Assembly (NCBI GenBank): GCA_037951165.1 | Contig: JBBDHG010000127.1 | Coordinates: forward strand, 3,971,501 to 4,035,500 | From: Lophius americanus | Taxonomy: Eukaryota; Chordata; Actinopteri; Lophiiformes; Lophiidae | DNA length: 64,000 bases | Reading direction: 5' to 3' | Shown here: positions 48,620 to 60,745 of the stretch, piece by piece | How positions within the stretch are numbered: position 1 is the first letter of the stretch | Layout of the letters: each line of letters starts with the position of its first letter | Made by a program: the position numbers and the translations under genes | The notes under the pieces: generated by a model | The model's input: the letters and a program-made list of their open reading frames with translations, nothing else | Databases searched by the model: none | What the model was told of the DNA's origin: nothing

Positions 48620-49111
48620 TTAATTTAACTTTATTTTTCACCCTTTCACATCTATTTGTCATATCCTTCCTGTTTTCTCAAGACCCTCATTGCACTAAAC
48701 GAATGCCCTCCTCCTCATTTGAGAGGCACTACGATAAAACCATGCAGCTAAAAAAGTGTTTGTATTTTTAGTAGGGAATGAAAAGGGAAAAAGTTTCAAA
48801 GGAAAAAAAACCCACTATGGTTGTGTTGACCATAGTTTCCACACAGTTTCCATTTCAAAGAGGGTAATAACTGGGGCTGGAGAAGAAGAGCACTTAATTA
48901 ATTTATATCTCCATCGGGCTTCAAAATCCACTTCGCCTCACACCTTGAATGAGACCCACTTTGAATCCTAAAATCAAACTCTCCAAATCAAATCTTCCCC
49001 ATTGCACGAGTGCCCTTTCTACATAATCTTATTGAAATCCATGAGGAACCTTTTGAGATATTAAGCCATCAAACAAAAAAAAGAAAAAAGAAAAGGAGAT
49101 GATAACCTTAC

Positions 49112-49149
49112 CTCTGTAACCAGAGGGGATGTATGGCAGAAATCTAAAT
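49112..49149 (-). CDS. candidate micro-exon upstream of the secure aff2 exons
   Basis: A 38-bp minus-strand segment lies between acceptor ctattttttag and the strong donor gtaagg. In the frame that ends in phase 0, as the 43278-43322 exon needs, it reads LDFCHTSPLVTE. AFF2 has a residue string ending in SE directly before SLPxD, so an ending TE would fit, but the rest does not match convincingly. It could equally be a pseudo-exon in intronic DNA. No other feature covers it. Confidence 0.22.
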
Positions 49150-49793
49150 CTAAAAAATAGCTTTTCATAATTAATGCTGCAGAATATTATTATATATTAT
49201 TGTTTTGATGCTGATACCTTTTATTGCCCTAAGAATGTTTCCAACTTGACCCTGAATTGTAAGAAACAGAAAAATAAATCGTCCTATATATGTTATTAAG
49301 TGTAATCACTTAATTTGATGCTAACATACGGAAAAATGGAATATAGAATTTAATAAAACCATTTTCATCCCAAACTAATGGATGGGAATGCCTGCACCGG
49401 TACCGGTGTCATTCTCCTAATGATTTCATAATATAAAGTGCCATGTTTGATAGATGCACCAAAACATATTAAATGTGTGTTTCCACTTGACAGACAGGCC
49501 TGCTGAGTTTGTTTGTTTCTGCCTCTGTTCATCTATTGATACATCTATCACTCCCTGCATCACATTAACTACCTTTGTCCATCCGAGTAGTGTTGAGTTC
49601 ACACGAGTTTTGCACTGACACAAGCAGGGATGGAATGTCTGAGTTCTGTTTGGAGCCCGGTGGCAGTATGAGTTAGGATAAATACTGCACCATTTCAAAG
49701 ATGGAGGTTTATTCCGAGCTCAGTGAAGAGAAACCTGCTTCAATGGGTTTTAATTGACACGTGACTATTATAAGCCCAATGGTTGGTCTTTGT

Positions 49794-49850
49794 GTGTGAG
49801 TATGAGTGCGTATGTGAGTGTGTGTGTGTCTGTGTGTGTGTGTGTGTGAG
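49794..49850. repeat. (GT)n microsatellite
   Basis: Interrupted GT units over about 55 bp. Confidence 0.9.
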
Positions 49851-50306
49851 CACACATGCCAGAGAGCATGCGTATGTGAGTTGATCTCAATGTGATTGTG
49901 GTTAATGTCAAGGACTAAAAAATGGAGAGAATATAAAAAAAAAAGGGCGACGAGTGAGAGCTGGAGAGGCAGTCTGCAGGAGGAGAGGACAAAAGAGACA
50001 CCAAAGAAAAATGAGAGAGAGAGGAAGAGAGAGAGAGCCAGAAAGAGATTTCGGGGGAAAATATAGCCGAGGCAATTACTGAGCCAGAAATCCATTCTGT
50101 CTTATATAGCTGCTCATATAGACAGTCCACTCACACAAACTCACACTCACACACCAACATTTGGACTAATACACTCAGTCACAGATTTCAGAGATATGCA
50201 AAAGTCTATATCTACTATGTCTACTTATGATATTAATCAATATACTGATCATTTCTGATCATTTCCCCAGACATGAGGATACAAAAATAAGTCAGTTATT
50301 TATGTA

Positions 50307-50314
50307 GATAGATT

Positions 50315-50377
<63 letters not shown>

Positions 50378-50387
50378 GTAGATAGAT
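50307..50387. repeat. (GATA)n-(GA)n microsatellite
   Basis: GATA units flank a long GA run; this is the simple-repeat tail of the adjoining SINE on the minus strand. Confidence 0.9.
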
Positions 50388-50779
50388 AGAAGCTTATTAA
50401 TCACCACAGGGAAAATGTAGTTGTTACAGCAGCTCCAAAGACGAAAAAGTAAGTAAGACATAATATGTATTAAGACATCTTAATAACATGTATAAATAAA
50501 TATATATATATCTAAATAGATAAACAGTATATATATATATAGAAACACATATACATATATACACATGCCGTATAAATATGTATATACATACATACACAGG
50601 GCATTAATAAATAAGAAAATAAGAAAATGAAAGGAATAAAGTACAAGGAAATCTAAAGAAAAGGGAAAAAAGGGATGACAGTCAGATTTACTACAACGTT
50701 TAGATCTGCTGGGGCTCCAACCGTCTACCTTCTGATCTTCGGATTGGGAGACACTCTAACTACTGAGCTACAGTTGGCC
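50388..50779 (-). mobile_element. probable tRNA-derived SINE with GATA tail
   Basis: At 50702-50779 the minus strand looks like a tRNA head: ctgtagctcagtagttagag (A-box) and ggttggagccc (B-box). At the other end, ttttccctgtggtgattaat then TCTATC repeats is a common fish SINE/LINE 3' end. The AT-rich middle is unassigned, so treating both ends as one element is inference. Confidence 0.5.
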
Positions 50780-51172
50780 TAATTAATGAATTCATTCATT
50801 CATTAATCGCTCATAATAATCAGAAATTACAACATTTTATTAAAGAATATAGCTCACATAGTCTCTCCTACGTTTACATTCAAACCTATTAATGAGAGCA
50901 AGGAAAGGGGGAGGAGACGTGCGAATAAAAACGTGCATTATTATATGTACTAAGTAAAGATTTCAGCTATTTGATATTTATTTATTTATTTATTACTTTC
51001 ATTAAAAAAAAAAAAATCTGAACTTTAACCTTCATACATTTTCAAAGCAGGCTAGTTCCTTTCTTAGAGTATTTACATTTTTTTTGCATAATTTCACGCA
51101 TACGGAACATCAAGACTGATTTCAACCCAAATAGACAACAACCCATAAAAAACACAACTATCTCCATCAATC

Positions 51173-51298
51173 TATGGTGTGTATAAAATTAAATTTTTAT
51201 ACACCATAAATAAAAACATACTTTAAAATACAGTTCAGCGACTACGATTGCTGGTTTACATCCACTAAACAAAAACAGTTTTTAAACTGTTTTTGTTT
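51173..51298. repeat. two neighbouring inverted repeats
   Basis: 51173-51208 is an imperfect hairpin (tatggtgt...acaccata). 51267-51281 and 51284-51298 are perfect 15-bp arms around 2 nt. Confidence 0.85.
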
Positions 51299-51641
51299 TT
51301 AAGAGCCACCAGGAGGATAAGGCAACATGGTAACAGGAGAGAAAAATTAATAAAATGTCCCAAAGCCATGAAGCAGGATTCAAAAATTCAAAGGATGCAA
51401 AAAATTTAATTTAAAAACACTACAAAAAGCAATCAGAGAGTGCAATCCTCCACCAAGGCACAAGAGTACCTATGTGAAGGAAAAATTCATCCAGACTTCG
51501 CCATTAATGTTGGAATTATTGCCGGCCTCTAAATCTACTGATAACATCAACAAACTCTCTGAGTTACTAGTCTACTAGATACTACTATAGTATCTCTCAA
51601 ATACTCCGGTCGTCTCCTGCACCGTCCACTTCAGCGTCTCT

Positions 51642-51695
51642 GTGCAGCCCACTACACACTACCTAGTGGGCTGCACTTCCCACTAGGTAGTGTGT
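51642..51695. repeat. two interleaved perfect hairpins
   Basis: Hairpin 1: arms 51642-51654 and 51664-51676 (13 bp, 9-nt loop). Hairpin 2: arms 51654-51670 and 51679-51695 (17 bp, 8-nt loop). They share 51664-51670, so as RNA or single-stranded DNA they are mutually exclusive. Confidence 0.92.
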
Positions 51696-53814
51696 GCAAG
51701 GTAGGTGCATTCGTCCACGGTTCGTCTTGGAAGTGCTCTTTGCTCTGTTGGTACAACAGGTTCTCGACATCCAGCACGGAAGTTCTTCAAGACTTTGTGA
51801 GAGACAGATATCAATTTAAATCCAGAGGGAATTTTTGTTGCCCTCCTAAGCAAGAAACATCAAAGGAATCATAAGAACAAAAGCAGCAATAGCAATATTT
51901 TAACGTCTCTACGCCAAGGAGGTTCCTTGTTTAGAAGGTTTAGATTCCTTTGCATTTGTCTGTTTGTAAGCACAATTACAGGAAAACCGCAAGACGGATT
52001 TCCATGAATTTCTCGCAGACGAAGGTTTCGCCAGTTCCTAGAGGTGAAACAATTTACCTTACATTTTTCACTGCATTTGAATTAAAAAAAAATATATATA
52101 TATATATATAACAGTAAGTTGTTTGAAGTAGTGTTGTCACAAAAGTGGCTTTTGCTGCTTTTGTTCCTTTTATTCCTTTTTTATTTCCTGCATAACTGTC
52201 ATTTTGTGTGTTCAAAACACAGTGTATGATTATGTGGTATAGAAATTGACTGTTTGTTAATTTTTTGCCAATTACACCCTTCTACTTAGTTTTTTGAAAC
52301 TATAAATTCTAATCTAAAATCTATAAATTGACCAAACTTTCTTTCATAAATATATTTAAAATTAAATTTTTGGTAATTTTTGGCCAAATAGACTCTAAGA
52401 AACAGGAAACACCTTGACTTGAGTCACTATCATTTATGGACAAAATAAAAAAAATTAAGACAAAAACGCAAAATACATTTATGTTAAATGTCTCCACAAA
52501 AATAAACACTAATGTTAATTAGTGCTGCTAAGCTGTTATTCTTAAGTGTCTGTTGGTGTGCACTGAATAATTCAGCTTTCTGTTTGTCTGAAATGATCCT
52601 GAAATCTCCTGCTGCAGCACAGAAACAGCTCACTCAGTGTTTCTGAGACGCGATGCTGTCTTTGAAGGTGTGCTTTCATCCAGCTCAATTATCAGGCTCT
52701 GTGACCCCTCAAAGGAACCCTTCAGGTCACGTCACTGAGGGGACAAACAGCTCCCAGAAGGAAGGAAGCTAAACAGCCTGCTGCTGGGTAAGACAAGTTC
52801 CAATTCCTGACAAAGCCTCCACAGACACCTCTTGTGCTGGACAGCCGCTATGGTGGGCAGTCGGGAAACGAAGATGTGCTTGTTGCTTCTTCCATGTCCT
52901 GTAGAGCCTGTTGGCCTGACTAATAGCAGATGTTCTACCAGATTTGCATGCATCTGGTGAAAATGCTCTCAATGGTGCAGTGGCAAAGGTTCAACTGAAG
53001 GTGAAGAGAAAGATAGACCTTTACTCTCCACTCAAGACATACAGATGAACTGGTGATCCTTTTTGATCATAATGGAGGTGATGGAGGGGATGGGGGTGCT
53101 GTGGGCCCAGGAATGATCCTCATGGGATGTGGACACCCAAGCCCTTTCACACAACCTTTTCAAGGCAGACTTGGCACACCTTTATTCCTACCCTCCATTT
53201 TGTATTTACATAGGGAAGGCGTAATGGGGGTCTAAGATGCAGAGAAGGATGTTACATTGATGGACAGGCCATCTCTGTAAACATGTGGTGGAACGGCAGG
53301 ATGGGGCTTGATGTTTCGCCAACTCATTGTGTGTGAGACTGACAACCGCAAGTCTTATAAGCAGCAGCAGCAGCTAGTGGTTAGCAGATAACTCAAAGAA
53401 GAGGAATTCAGCGTATGCAGTGTTTCCAGTTCTTCATACAGAAGAGAAATCGCCATGAGTTAGGGGCCCCTAACACTCCGAACACAAAACAAAATCAGCC
53501 GGCGTCTAACATTGAAGGTAAATAAATGTTTTTTTACAATGTTGGGGGGGAGGGGGGGGCACGATGACTGTAGAGTAGTGCATACTGTTGGCTCAGTGTT
53601 TGTGTTTATGTCACTCATTGCTTACTTTACATGCACATGACTGAATAATGTTTGTTGGAAAGACTGGAGGCATCTGACTGACAATGACATAACATGTTGT
53701 TCAGAACAGATCATGAGCCTGTGCATGGTTTAATTGTATTAACTAGTTTGAACAAGTTGAGCTCACTGAGAGACTTTTATGATGTTAGTGTGTAACATTG
53801 TAAGCGTGTCTCTT

Positions 53815-53890
53815 TGAATGAATGTCATTTTCATAATTATGTTTTTTTAGTCTGTAATCACCAGAAAAATAATAATTGTTTACATTAGCT
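53815..53890 (+). mobile_element. possible fragment of the same family as 48075-48619
   Basis: cattttcataattatgtttt and tctgtaatcaccagaaaaat resemble an internal part of the abundant aaaggtccagtgtgtag repeat as I remember it. No ends are visible. Confidence 0.3.
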
Positions 53891-54083
53891 CACTTAAGCT
53901 TAATAAAAATGATTTTCAAATGGAGAAACTGAGAAACGGTTCTAGAGAAGGCTTTTAATGTTTTTAGGATGAAGTGGTGGGAAGACAATTAAAAAATGCT
54001 TCGCCTCTAAAATCCAACGAACAAAAAGAAAAAGGATAAAGAAAAAATGCTGCTGGCAAACTACTGTATAGTCAGTTCCTTAG

Positions 54084-54300
54084 GTGTTGGATGTCTCCCC
54101 GGTTCCGCCAGGGTCCTGCTGGATGCATTTCATTCTCTGGGTTGACTTGCAAAGGTTTGAAGACAAACCTGGCTTTCCGAGCTCTGCAATCTCCCCCGCC
54201 TGGGGCTGTGAACTGAGTGTTCAGGGTTCCCTCAGGGCACCCAATGCGACTGTCAACGCTACCGAAATGTGGAACAAACAATATCTTTTTCATCTTAAAT
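54084..54300 (+). other. exon-like GC-richer island open on both strands, unrecognised
   Basis: A 217-bp block of higher GC content stands out from AT-rich surroundings. On the plus strand it begins after an acceptor-like gttccttag, ends at a textbook donor (t|gtaagg), is open throughout, and contains two NAT sequons near its end. The minus strand is also open across the block, with a GCPEGTLNTQFTAPGGG-type sequence. Neither translation is recognised and neither fits aff2. It could be an exon, an old processed pseudogene piece or a transposon remnant. Confidence 0.2.
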
Positions 54301-57300
54301 GTAAGGTTTGAAGTCAATTTTTACTGAGTACAACATTTTGACACTCGAAGGCCACCGTCGATTCTTGGCTTGGATGAGCCGAGGTACAATATAGGGTACA
54401 ATATGGAAGTGCCCTAAAATCTGACATTTCAGATTGGTTCATTATCGTTTGTTTGTTTGTTTGTCTTACATGAAATGATTGTTTTCTGGTTTATCACAAT
54501 GAACAATAAGGAAAAATCTTAAAATATGTTAACACATTGCAGATATTTTGGAGCTATTTCAGCTGCCTTATATAGCTTATTTGACTTGAAACCAGCTAAG
54601 TTGAACTTGGCTATAAGCAGTACCTTTAACCTTAATACAATAGCATAAATCAACAAACACTCAGCCACACGAAGAATCTCTATCATTTAAATTTGATTTC
54701 CTTTTACGTTTCATCAGATTGAAGAGCAACAAAGAGCTCACAGCTGCTTATATGCAAGCTAATTTGTAATATTTGAAACTACAGCCAGGGAATTTTATTG
54801 ACAAGTGACCACTGTCAGTGCTTGTCACCCTTCTGGTTTGAATTGCATTTATTAATATGGATAAAGAAACAGCTTACCTCCGAATATTATAAAACACAGA
54901 CAGGTTCCCATCGTTTGCTTTATTTCCTTCAAACTATATAAAGAAAATTAGTCTAATGGGGAGTTTCAACCAAAACAATGCATGCTGGGAAGTGTGCTAA
55001 ATGCTGATTAAGTTTAATTTGAAACTTAATTTAATGAGTTGATTGATTGTAAAGTCAGTCAAATCATAATATCCAGCGAAGACTCCAAATTATAATTCTC
55101 CAGTGGAAAATAGGTTAGTCTTTAAAAATTACAGAGAAATCTACTAATTAATTCTTAAAACTTTCAATACATTTTTTTAATGTTACTAAATACTGCTTTT
55201 AAATGTTGCACTTTACTCTGATGACTTTAACAGTTTGATCAGCCATAACTATTAACCTAAAATTGTTTCTCATAATATAAAATGATGTGGATTTTTTAAA
55301 TGAACCAAACCGAGATGCCTTACTTCTTTTGACCTGGACTAAAAAGGTAAGCCATGAAAAGATCACTGTGAAGACAGATTGGATTGACTTTTTTCAAATT
55401 CTTGTGCACTTAAGATACACTGGAATTAATTCCTACGATGTAATAAATATACTGGATATAGCAAGATATTAAATAACTGCAGATCTTTTATTCAAATTGT
55501 TAATGAGCCTTAAGCAAAGCAGAAAATAATTTGACTTGATGGATCGTCTGCCTGGTAAACCATAGCCTGTGATAACTGCCACATGTAACATGTCCAACAA
55601 ACGCAATAATGCATGGACAAATGCTCCATTCTGATCGCATTTCATTCATTTATCTTGTTAGCATGGTGCCAAGTTACACTCTACAAGCAGCCACCCATAA
55701 AATCGCATAACAAACATATTTAATGTGATTACCCACGGACGATTCCCTTTTCTATAACTGTGTCTTTTCATGTTCCAATTTCATGTTTCTTTTGTACTGG
55801 ATTAAAAATCGTATGGAGATAATTATAATGATGTATTTGAGACCGCTGAAACAGGAAGGAGAGAGAGGGAAAGAGAGAAAGAGCGGAATGGGGAGGAGGG
55901 GTGAGGGGGGATAACTTGGTGAAAGCATATGGAAAAAATCATACACATTAATACACAGTACATAAATCCCACACAAACCACAGAGTGTATTGATATCGCC
56001 AATACAACCGAACGATCCTGACCTCAGAGTTGAAGTTTAGCTGACAGAGTAGAAGAAAGGTATAAAGAAAGAGGACAGAATAGACAGAAATCCTGCAGTC
56101 TAATGAATGGAAACATTTTCTCCTTTTCTGTCTACTGAGAGCTGCAAAATAATTCGCTCAATTCTGTTTTATTTCAAAATGATTTTCCTAGTAAGACAAA
56201 GAAAAGCTATATTTTGTGGGCTAAATCGTACAAAGCAACTGAAATTCATCTTTTAACTCAGCCCCCCTCCACGCCAGAGACCGGACCGACATGCTCCACA
56301 GATGAAACCTGTTCCTTGGCCGTCATTAAATATGCCAAAGTCAAATAAAACGGTCAATGGTTCAACTGGCACGGTTGAAGTCCTTAGTTGACAGACAGAG
56401 GTCCAACAGGCTTTGGAGACTCTTCCAAATGTATTTATTTATGTATTTATTTTTTGTCCACTGGCTCCTCTTTTATTCTGTTTCATCTGCTCCTTTTATC
56501 ATTTATATTTCAGCCGTTTACAGAAGTGGAGTGACTGCCATCACTGGGATTACCCAGCATGCTATATAGATCACAAGAACAGTCCCCAGAGGAGGCTGTG
56601 TGTATTTATGTGTGTGTGTGTCTGAGAGAGAATCAACACACTGATGTCTTCATGGTCCTGCCTGAAAACATAGAGATCCCATTAAGTTTGACCCTATGTG
56701 CCCTCTTTACACACTCCCCTTTTTCACGCCCCGACCTGTTAAAGGAGGGGGTGGGGGGACTTTTCCACAAGTACAGTAAGAAAGTCTCCAAAATAAGTCA
56801 CACACTGTTTTCTTTCAATTGTTCCAGTATTTCAGAACGCGCGCAACCATCTGACCAGCTATAAGCAGCGATCTGCAAAACTATGCCATACAGCAATCCC
56901 CGAATCAATCCCCATCTGAAGTTCCCAATACAAGGAGATGATTGAGTGGGTGGTTACAGAATTTGAATGCATGAATGTCATGACTGGTATGCTGTGTCGC
57001 TCTCCAAGGTACTGATCCTGACTGCCAGAATATCAGAGGAACTTTTCTAAAATTGTCATCCTCTCAGTTGAGGATACAGACTTAATAAATTGTTCCAATG
57101 ACTTTATCATTGATACCAGTGAAACAAGTCACCTGTCACTAACAAATGATATGTATGTTAGCGAAAACGAGAATGACAGAAATGTGGAGATGGGTGAAAG
57201 GTAGACAAAAATCATTGTACAAGCTATTACACGGGTTATTAGTTACTCTGAACAATGTTTTCTTATGATTTTACTATTTATTATCACTTTGTGAAACAAA

Positions 57301-57424
57301 CACTCGACCACAGTAAGGGTATATCGCTGAAAACCCCTCAATCCCTTGCGTGGTACAAGCAAGCCCCCTGCTTGAACTCCTCAGATTAAATGTAAACATA
57401 TGTCCGAAAACCATTGTTTTATAT

Positions 57425-57545
57425 TTTTTTTCATAAAAACAGCGCCCCCTGGCGAGTAAAATATGAACTGTTACGGTAAAATACAATATATACAAGATAG
57501 ATCTTATTGAGTCAAATATGCACCAAATCTGAGCTGAATCAGAGA
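57425..57545 (+). repeat. unnamed dispersed repeat, copy 3 of 3
   Basis: Aligns with 19640-19790 and with the complement of 34985-35115 (gagtaaaatatgaactgtta, acaagatagatcttattgag, atatgcaccaaatctgagct). It is preceded by cagcgccccctggcg, a word often found at the end of fish repeats. Confidence 0.65.
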
Positions 57546-57800
57546 CATAGATGTAGATACTTTAATCATCCAGAGGGATATACAAGTGTCCAGTATCATC
57601 GAGAGACAGAGTCACACAGTATTTAGGGCCTAGAAAAAATATAATAGTAGTAATAAGGTAAAGGAAGTAATATAATGAATGAATGCAAAAGAATTGGTAG
57701 TTTGGTAATAGTGTAATTACAGGTTCAGCAATACAATTAATTATGTAGGGTATATATTGTACGGAACGCTGCAAAAAAGCAGTGTGCAATAACCTGTGCA
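57546..57800 (-). mobile_element. SINE-like 3' end, second copy of the 50388 type
   Basis: gatgtagatactttaatcat followed by ccagagggata and an AT-rich body resembles the 3' end at 50388-50430. No tRNA head is found. Confidence 0.45.
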
Positions 57801-59659
57801 TAGGAAATCTTGAATTCATATCGAAAATCATGGCACGAGAATTTCAGAGATAATGCTCCTACAGTGTTGGAATTATACAGCTGACCTTTCCCAAAATCCA
57901 TCCTGATTCCATAATACCCATGACGTTTTGGGAGAAATAATTAATCCTCTGCAGCCACTGTGAAGCATCCTGTGAGCAAATGGAGATTCTGAGTCTTGCT
58001 CAGAATTGGTAGGTCCCTAGAACATGCGTATTGCAAGGACTGGGAATCATCATCAATCTTCCGATTGGAGGCTGAACGCTGTGCTTACATTCACATCCCT
58101 GATAGGGTTTACTTTCCCAATGCATGAGCTGACCAAAATTTCCCTAACCTGTTGCTCTCTAATGGATAGTCTCATTTAAAGACCAACTGTGACACAAACA
58201 AGACAATATTCAAGTTCCTCCTAGGCCTGGCCCACACTTAATAACTGTACCGCCTCACATGATCTCTTGAGAAGCAGTTGTGTATGAAAACAGGATTACT
58301 GAGAGAGTTTCTGTTATGTTCGGCCAACTTTAACGAGAATGGGTGAGGAAATGTTCGGGAAGATGTGGTCAACATGGACTATCTATCGTTCAGCGGGAGC
58401 TGAAGCTGAGATTGTAACTCAGTCAGTTTAATATCTATCAACATTAGCATGCTAGCTAGCATTATCCTAAAAGACTAAAATGCTTCCTGCTGCTTAGCTC
58501 CATGAAGTCTCTCTCATCGGCTGAAGTGATCCTGTTTGGAAAGTACTGACGTAATTATCCAGATTTACACTGCTGAAAATCTAATATTTTTCATAAATCT
58601 TGGAATGTCCTCCATTCACCGTGATTGGATCAGAAGGTGAAATACTTTGCACGCCCAACACAGACAGTTCAGGCAAAACTGCGGGATAGACCAAGGGGAC
58701 TGACGAAAGTTCAAGATCAGATTTCTACCGGCAATGTCGAGAGGCGGGACTCCTCCTGATTCTTCTGTAGTGTCGGCCCGGATTTAATGTCTCACGCAGT
58801 CTCTCAGGAGAGCTGAACATTTCTTTTTTTCTGTCTTTTTTTGAATTCCTTTCTCTCAATTGCACTTTAAAAACATTATTCAATTTGCTAGGAAAGGGTC
58901 ATTGGGGTTTTTATAGTCACCGTACTGCAGCAGTAAATCAGTTGAACATTTGTCAGACTCAATTTTTCCAAATCACCTGCACTCTCTCCATCACTCCACA
59001 TGATTAACTTGGCCACCATAAGACTTTATTGTATAATGCAGATGTGTGTTTTAGTGGCAGTGTTGGAACTTAAAGTAGCTGCACAGCTGCATATGTCTCT
59101 CTGTTGCTGTGTGGAGTGATCACTGCATGTTTGAGGCTGAATAAGGTCGAGCGAAAGTCAAACAATCAAAAGGAGTCTTTTTTGCAAGGGCTGTTTTTGG
59201 GAATCATAGATGCAGATATATTGAATAGAAATAAATATATGGTAAAAAAAAAGGGGGGTATGAGTTTATGCCTGAGCTTTGGCTTGACCAATCCTGGGTC
59301 GTTCGTGTTTGCAATAAAAATTGCAAACAAGGATGATCAAAAGCCATCATCAATGGACCTCAGATACTGTGATTCACCATGGCAACCTTTGAGGCACCAG
59401 GCTATTTGAGCAGGACGTTTTAACATGCTCACGTGCGTATTTGTATAGAAAAAGAGAAATACGGCTTCTTTAGAGAAGGAGGGAAAACTGTTTCTGCCTT
59501 AGTAAATGTATCTACTCGTCTTACTGCATTCTCTCTGAATATTGCATGTGAAAAGGTGGCGGAATGATTTTGAACATATTTTTAGTTTGATTTAAGGGCA
59601 CTACATGCATTTGAAAGCAACTAAAGTTGAAATAGAAAAGTATTATTAATTCTAGGTAG

Positions 59660-59800
59660 ATACGGAATTTACTGGAATTCCTCTGGGATGCTTTGGGATT
59701 CCTACTTCCCGGGATGAGCTGGAGAGAGTTGCGTGACATTAGTGGGGGTTTCTGCCACTGTGATCCCCGACCCCAATGACCTTGTTGGATGGCAGACAGG
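59660..59800 (+). mobile_element. Rex3 LINE 3' coding end
   Basis: cttcccgggatgagctggag then agagttgcg and ctgccactgtgatccccgac match the Rex3 terminal codons and 3' UTR in sense orientation; diverged. Confidence 0.5.
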
Positions 59801-60642
59801 TTCAAGCTCATTATATCTCGCTTTGTTTTTAAACATATTAATGATATCAGTCAGTTGCGATTTTTTCAGTAGGTGTAATAACAAATATACGCCGATGTTG
59901 TAAAAAAAAAGCTTCTGTTTGTGTGTTTGAGATGTAGAGTTGGAGAATGTCATTCACATGAACCATGGAATGAAAGCACAGACAATCTGGAGCGCTCAGT
60001 CCTCAATCCATAATATGACAAATGATTGCTGGACAAATAATGACTAACGGCTTGGCTTCAGGTTCAGGAGGAGGAGGAGGAGTCAGGAACAAACTCAGGG
60101 TTTGTTGAAGAAAAACTTTCAGTGGTTAGGTTATGTTCACATTGTCAATTACTATGGTAACTGGCTCAGAGTTAAACTTTCCTCGCTTTCTGGGATGGAA
60201 AACGCAGTGTTTCCCTCATATCAGGTTTAACAGGCTATGAGTTTCCACTAAAACCACTTTCGGAAATACCCCCCAGGTGTTGTGCGGTGAAGTACTATTG
60301 AAGTACACTTCAGGAAAGTTAGTACATTTCAAGAAGAGAGCGCAGACATTTTTGCCAAAGTAAATGTTTAAATGAAAATATAATTAAATGCATATTTTCA
60401 TAACTCACACATAATATTAATTTTGCGAATGTCTAATTATGTTGTGATTTTGTTTGTTAAATGTCTAAAGAAATTCCATGTAGATGAACCTCTGGAGAAC
60501 TGAAACAATTCCATTTTCACAATGCTACATTGACTTGTAGCATGACTTTAGAAGAGTGGAATATTGCCTGTGCTTCGGAAGAAGAACCCCCTCAGTGTTA
60601 ATTGCTGATTTGAGTTCTAGCTTTTCTTGGTGCACATCCATC

Positions 60643-60745
60643 ATGGTGTTCATCATCTGTTTTTGTCTTCTGCTTCCTGCCTCTACCTGTGAGCTAAGCC
60701 ACGATGATGACTATGACTATGAAGTCCCCTGTTTAACTGTAGCAG
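60643..60745 (+). CDS. candidate first exon with signal peptide, unrecognised
   Basis: An ATG in an excellent Kozak context (A at -3, G at +4) opens a frame beginning MVFIICFCLLLPASTC, a plausible signal peptide, followed by ELSHDDDYDYEVPC, an acidic Tyr-rich stretch of the kind that can be Tyr-sulfated, and ends at an AG|gtaac donor. If unspliced, the frame runs on to a stop at about 60834. I do not recognise the protein, no downstream exon was found before the window ends, and the segment is on the strand opposite to aff2. It may be the start of a separate secreted-protein gene or a chance open frame. Confidence 0.2.

Noticed and set aside
50702..50779. tRNA gene
   Set aside because: A- and B-box-like words exist but the cloverleaf is not intact and a SINE 3' end follows, so it is treated as a SINE head.
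52732..52985. Minus-strand frame with ANRLYRTWKKQQ, faintly LINE-like
   Set aside because: Could not be tied to any LINE motif; left unassigned.
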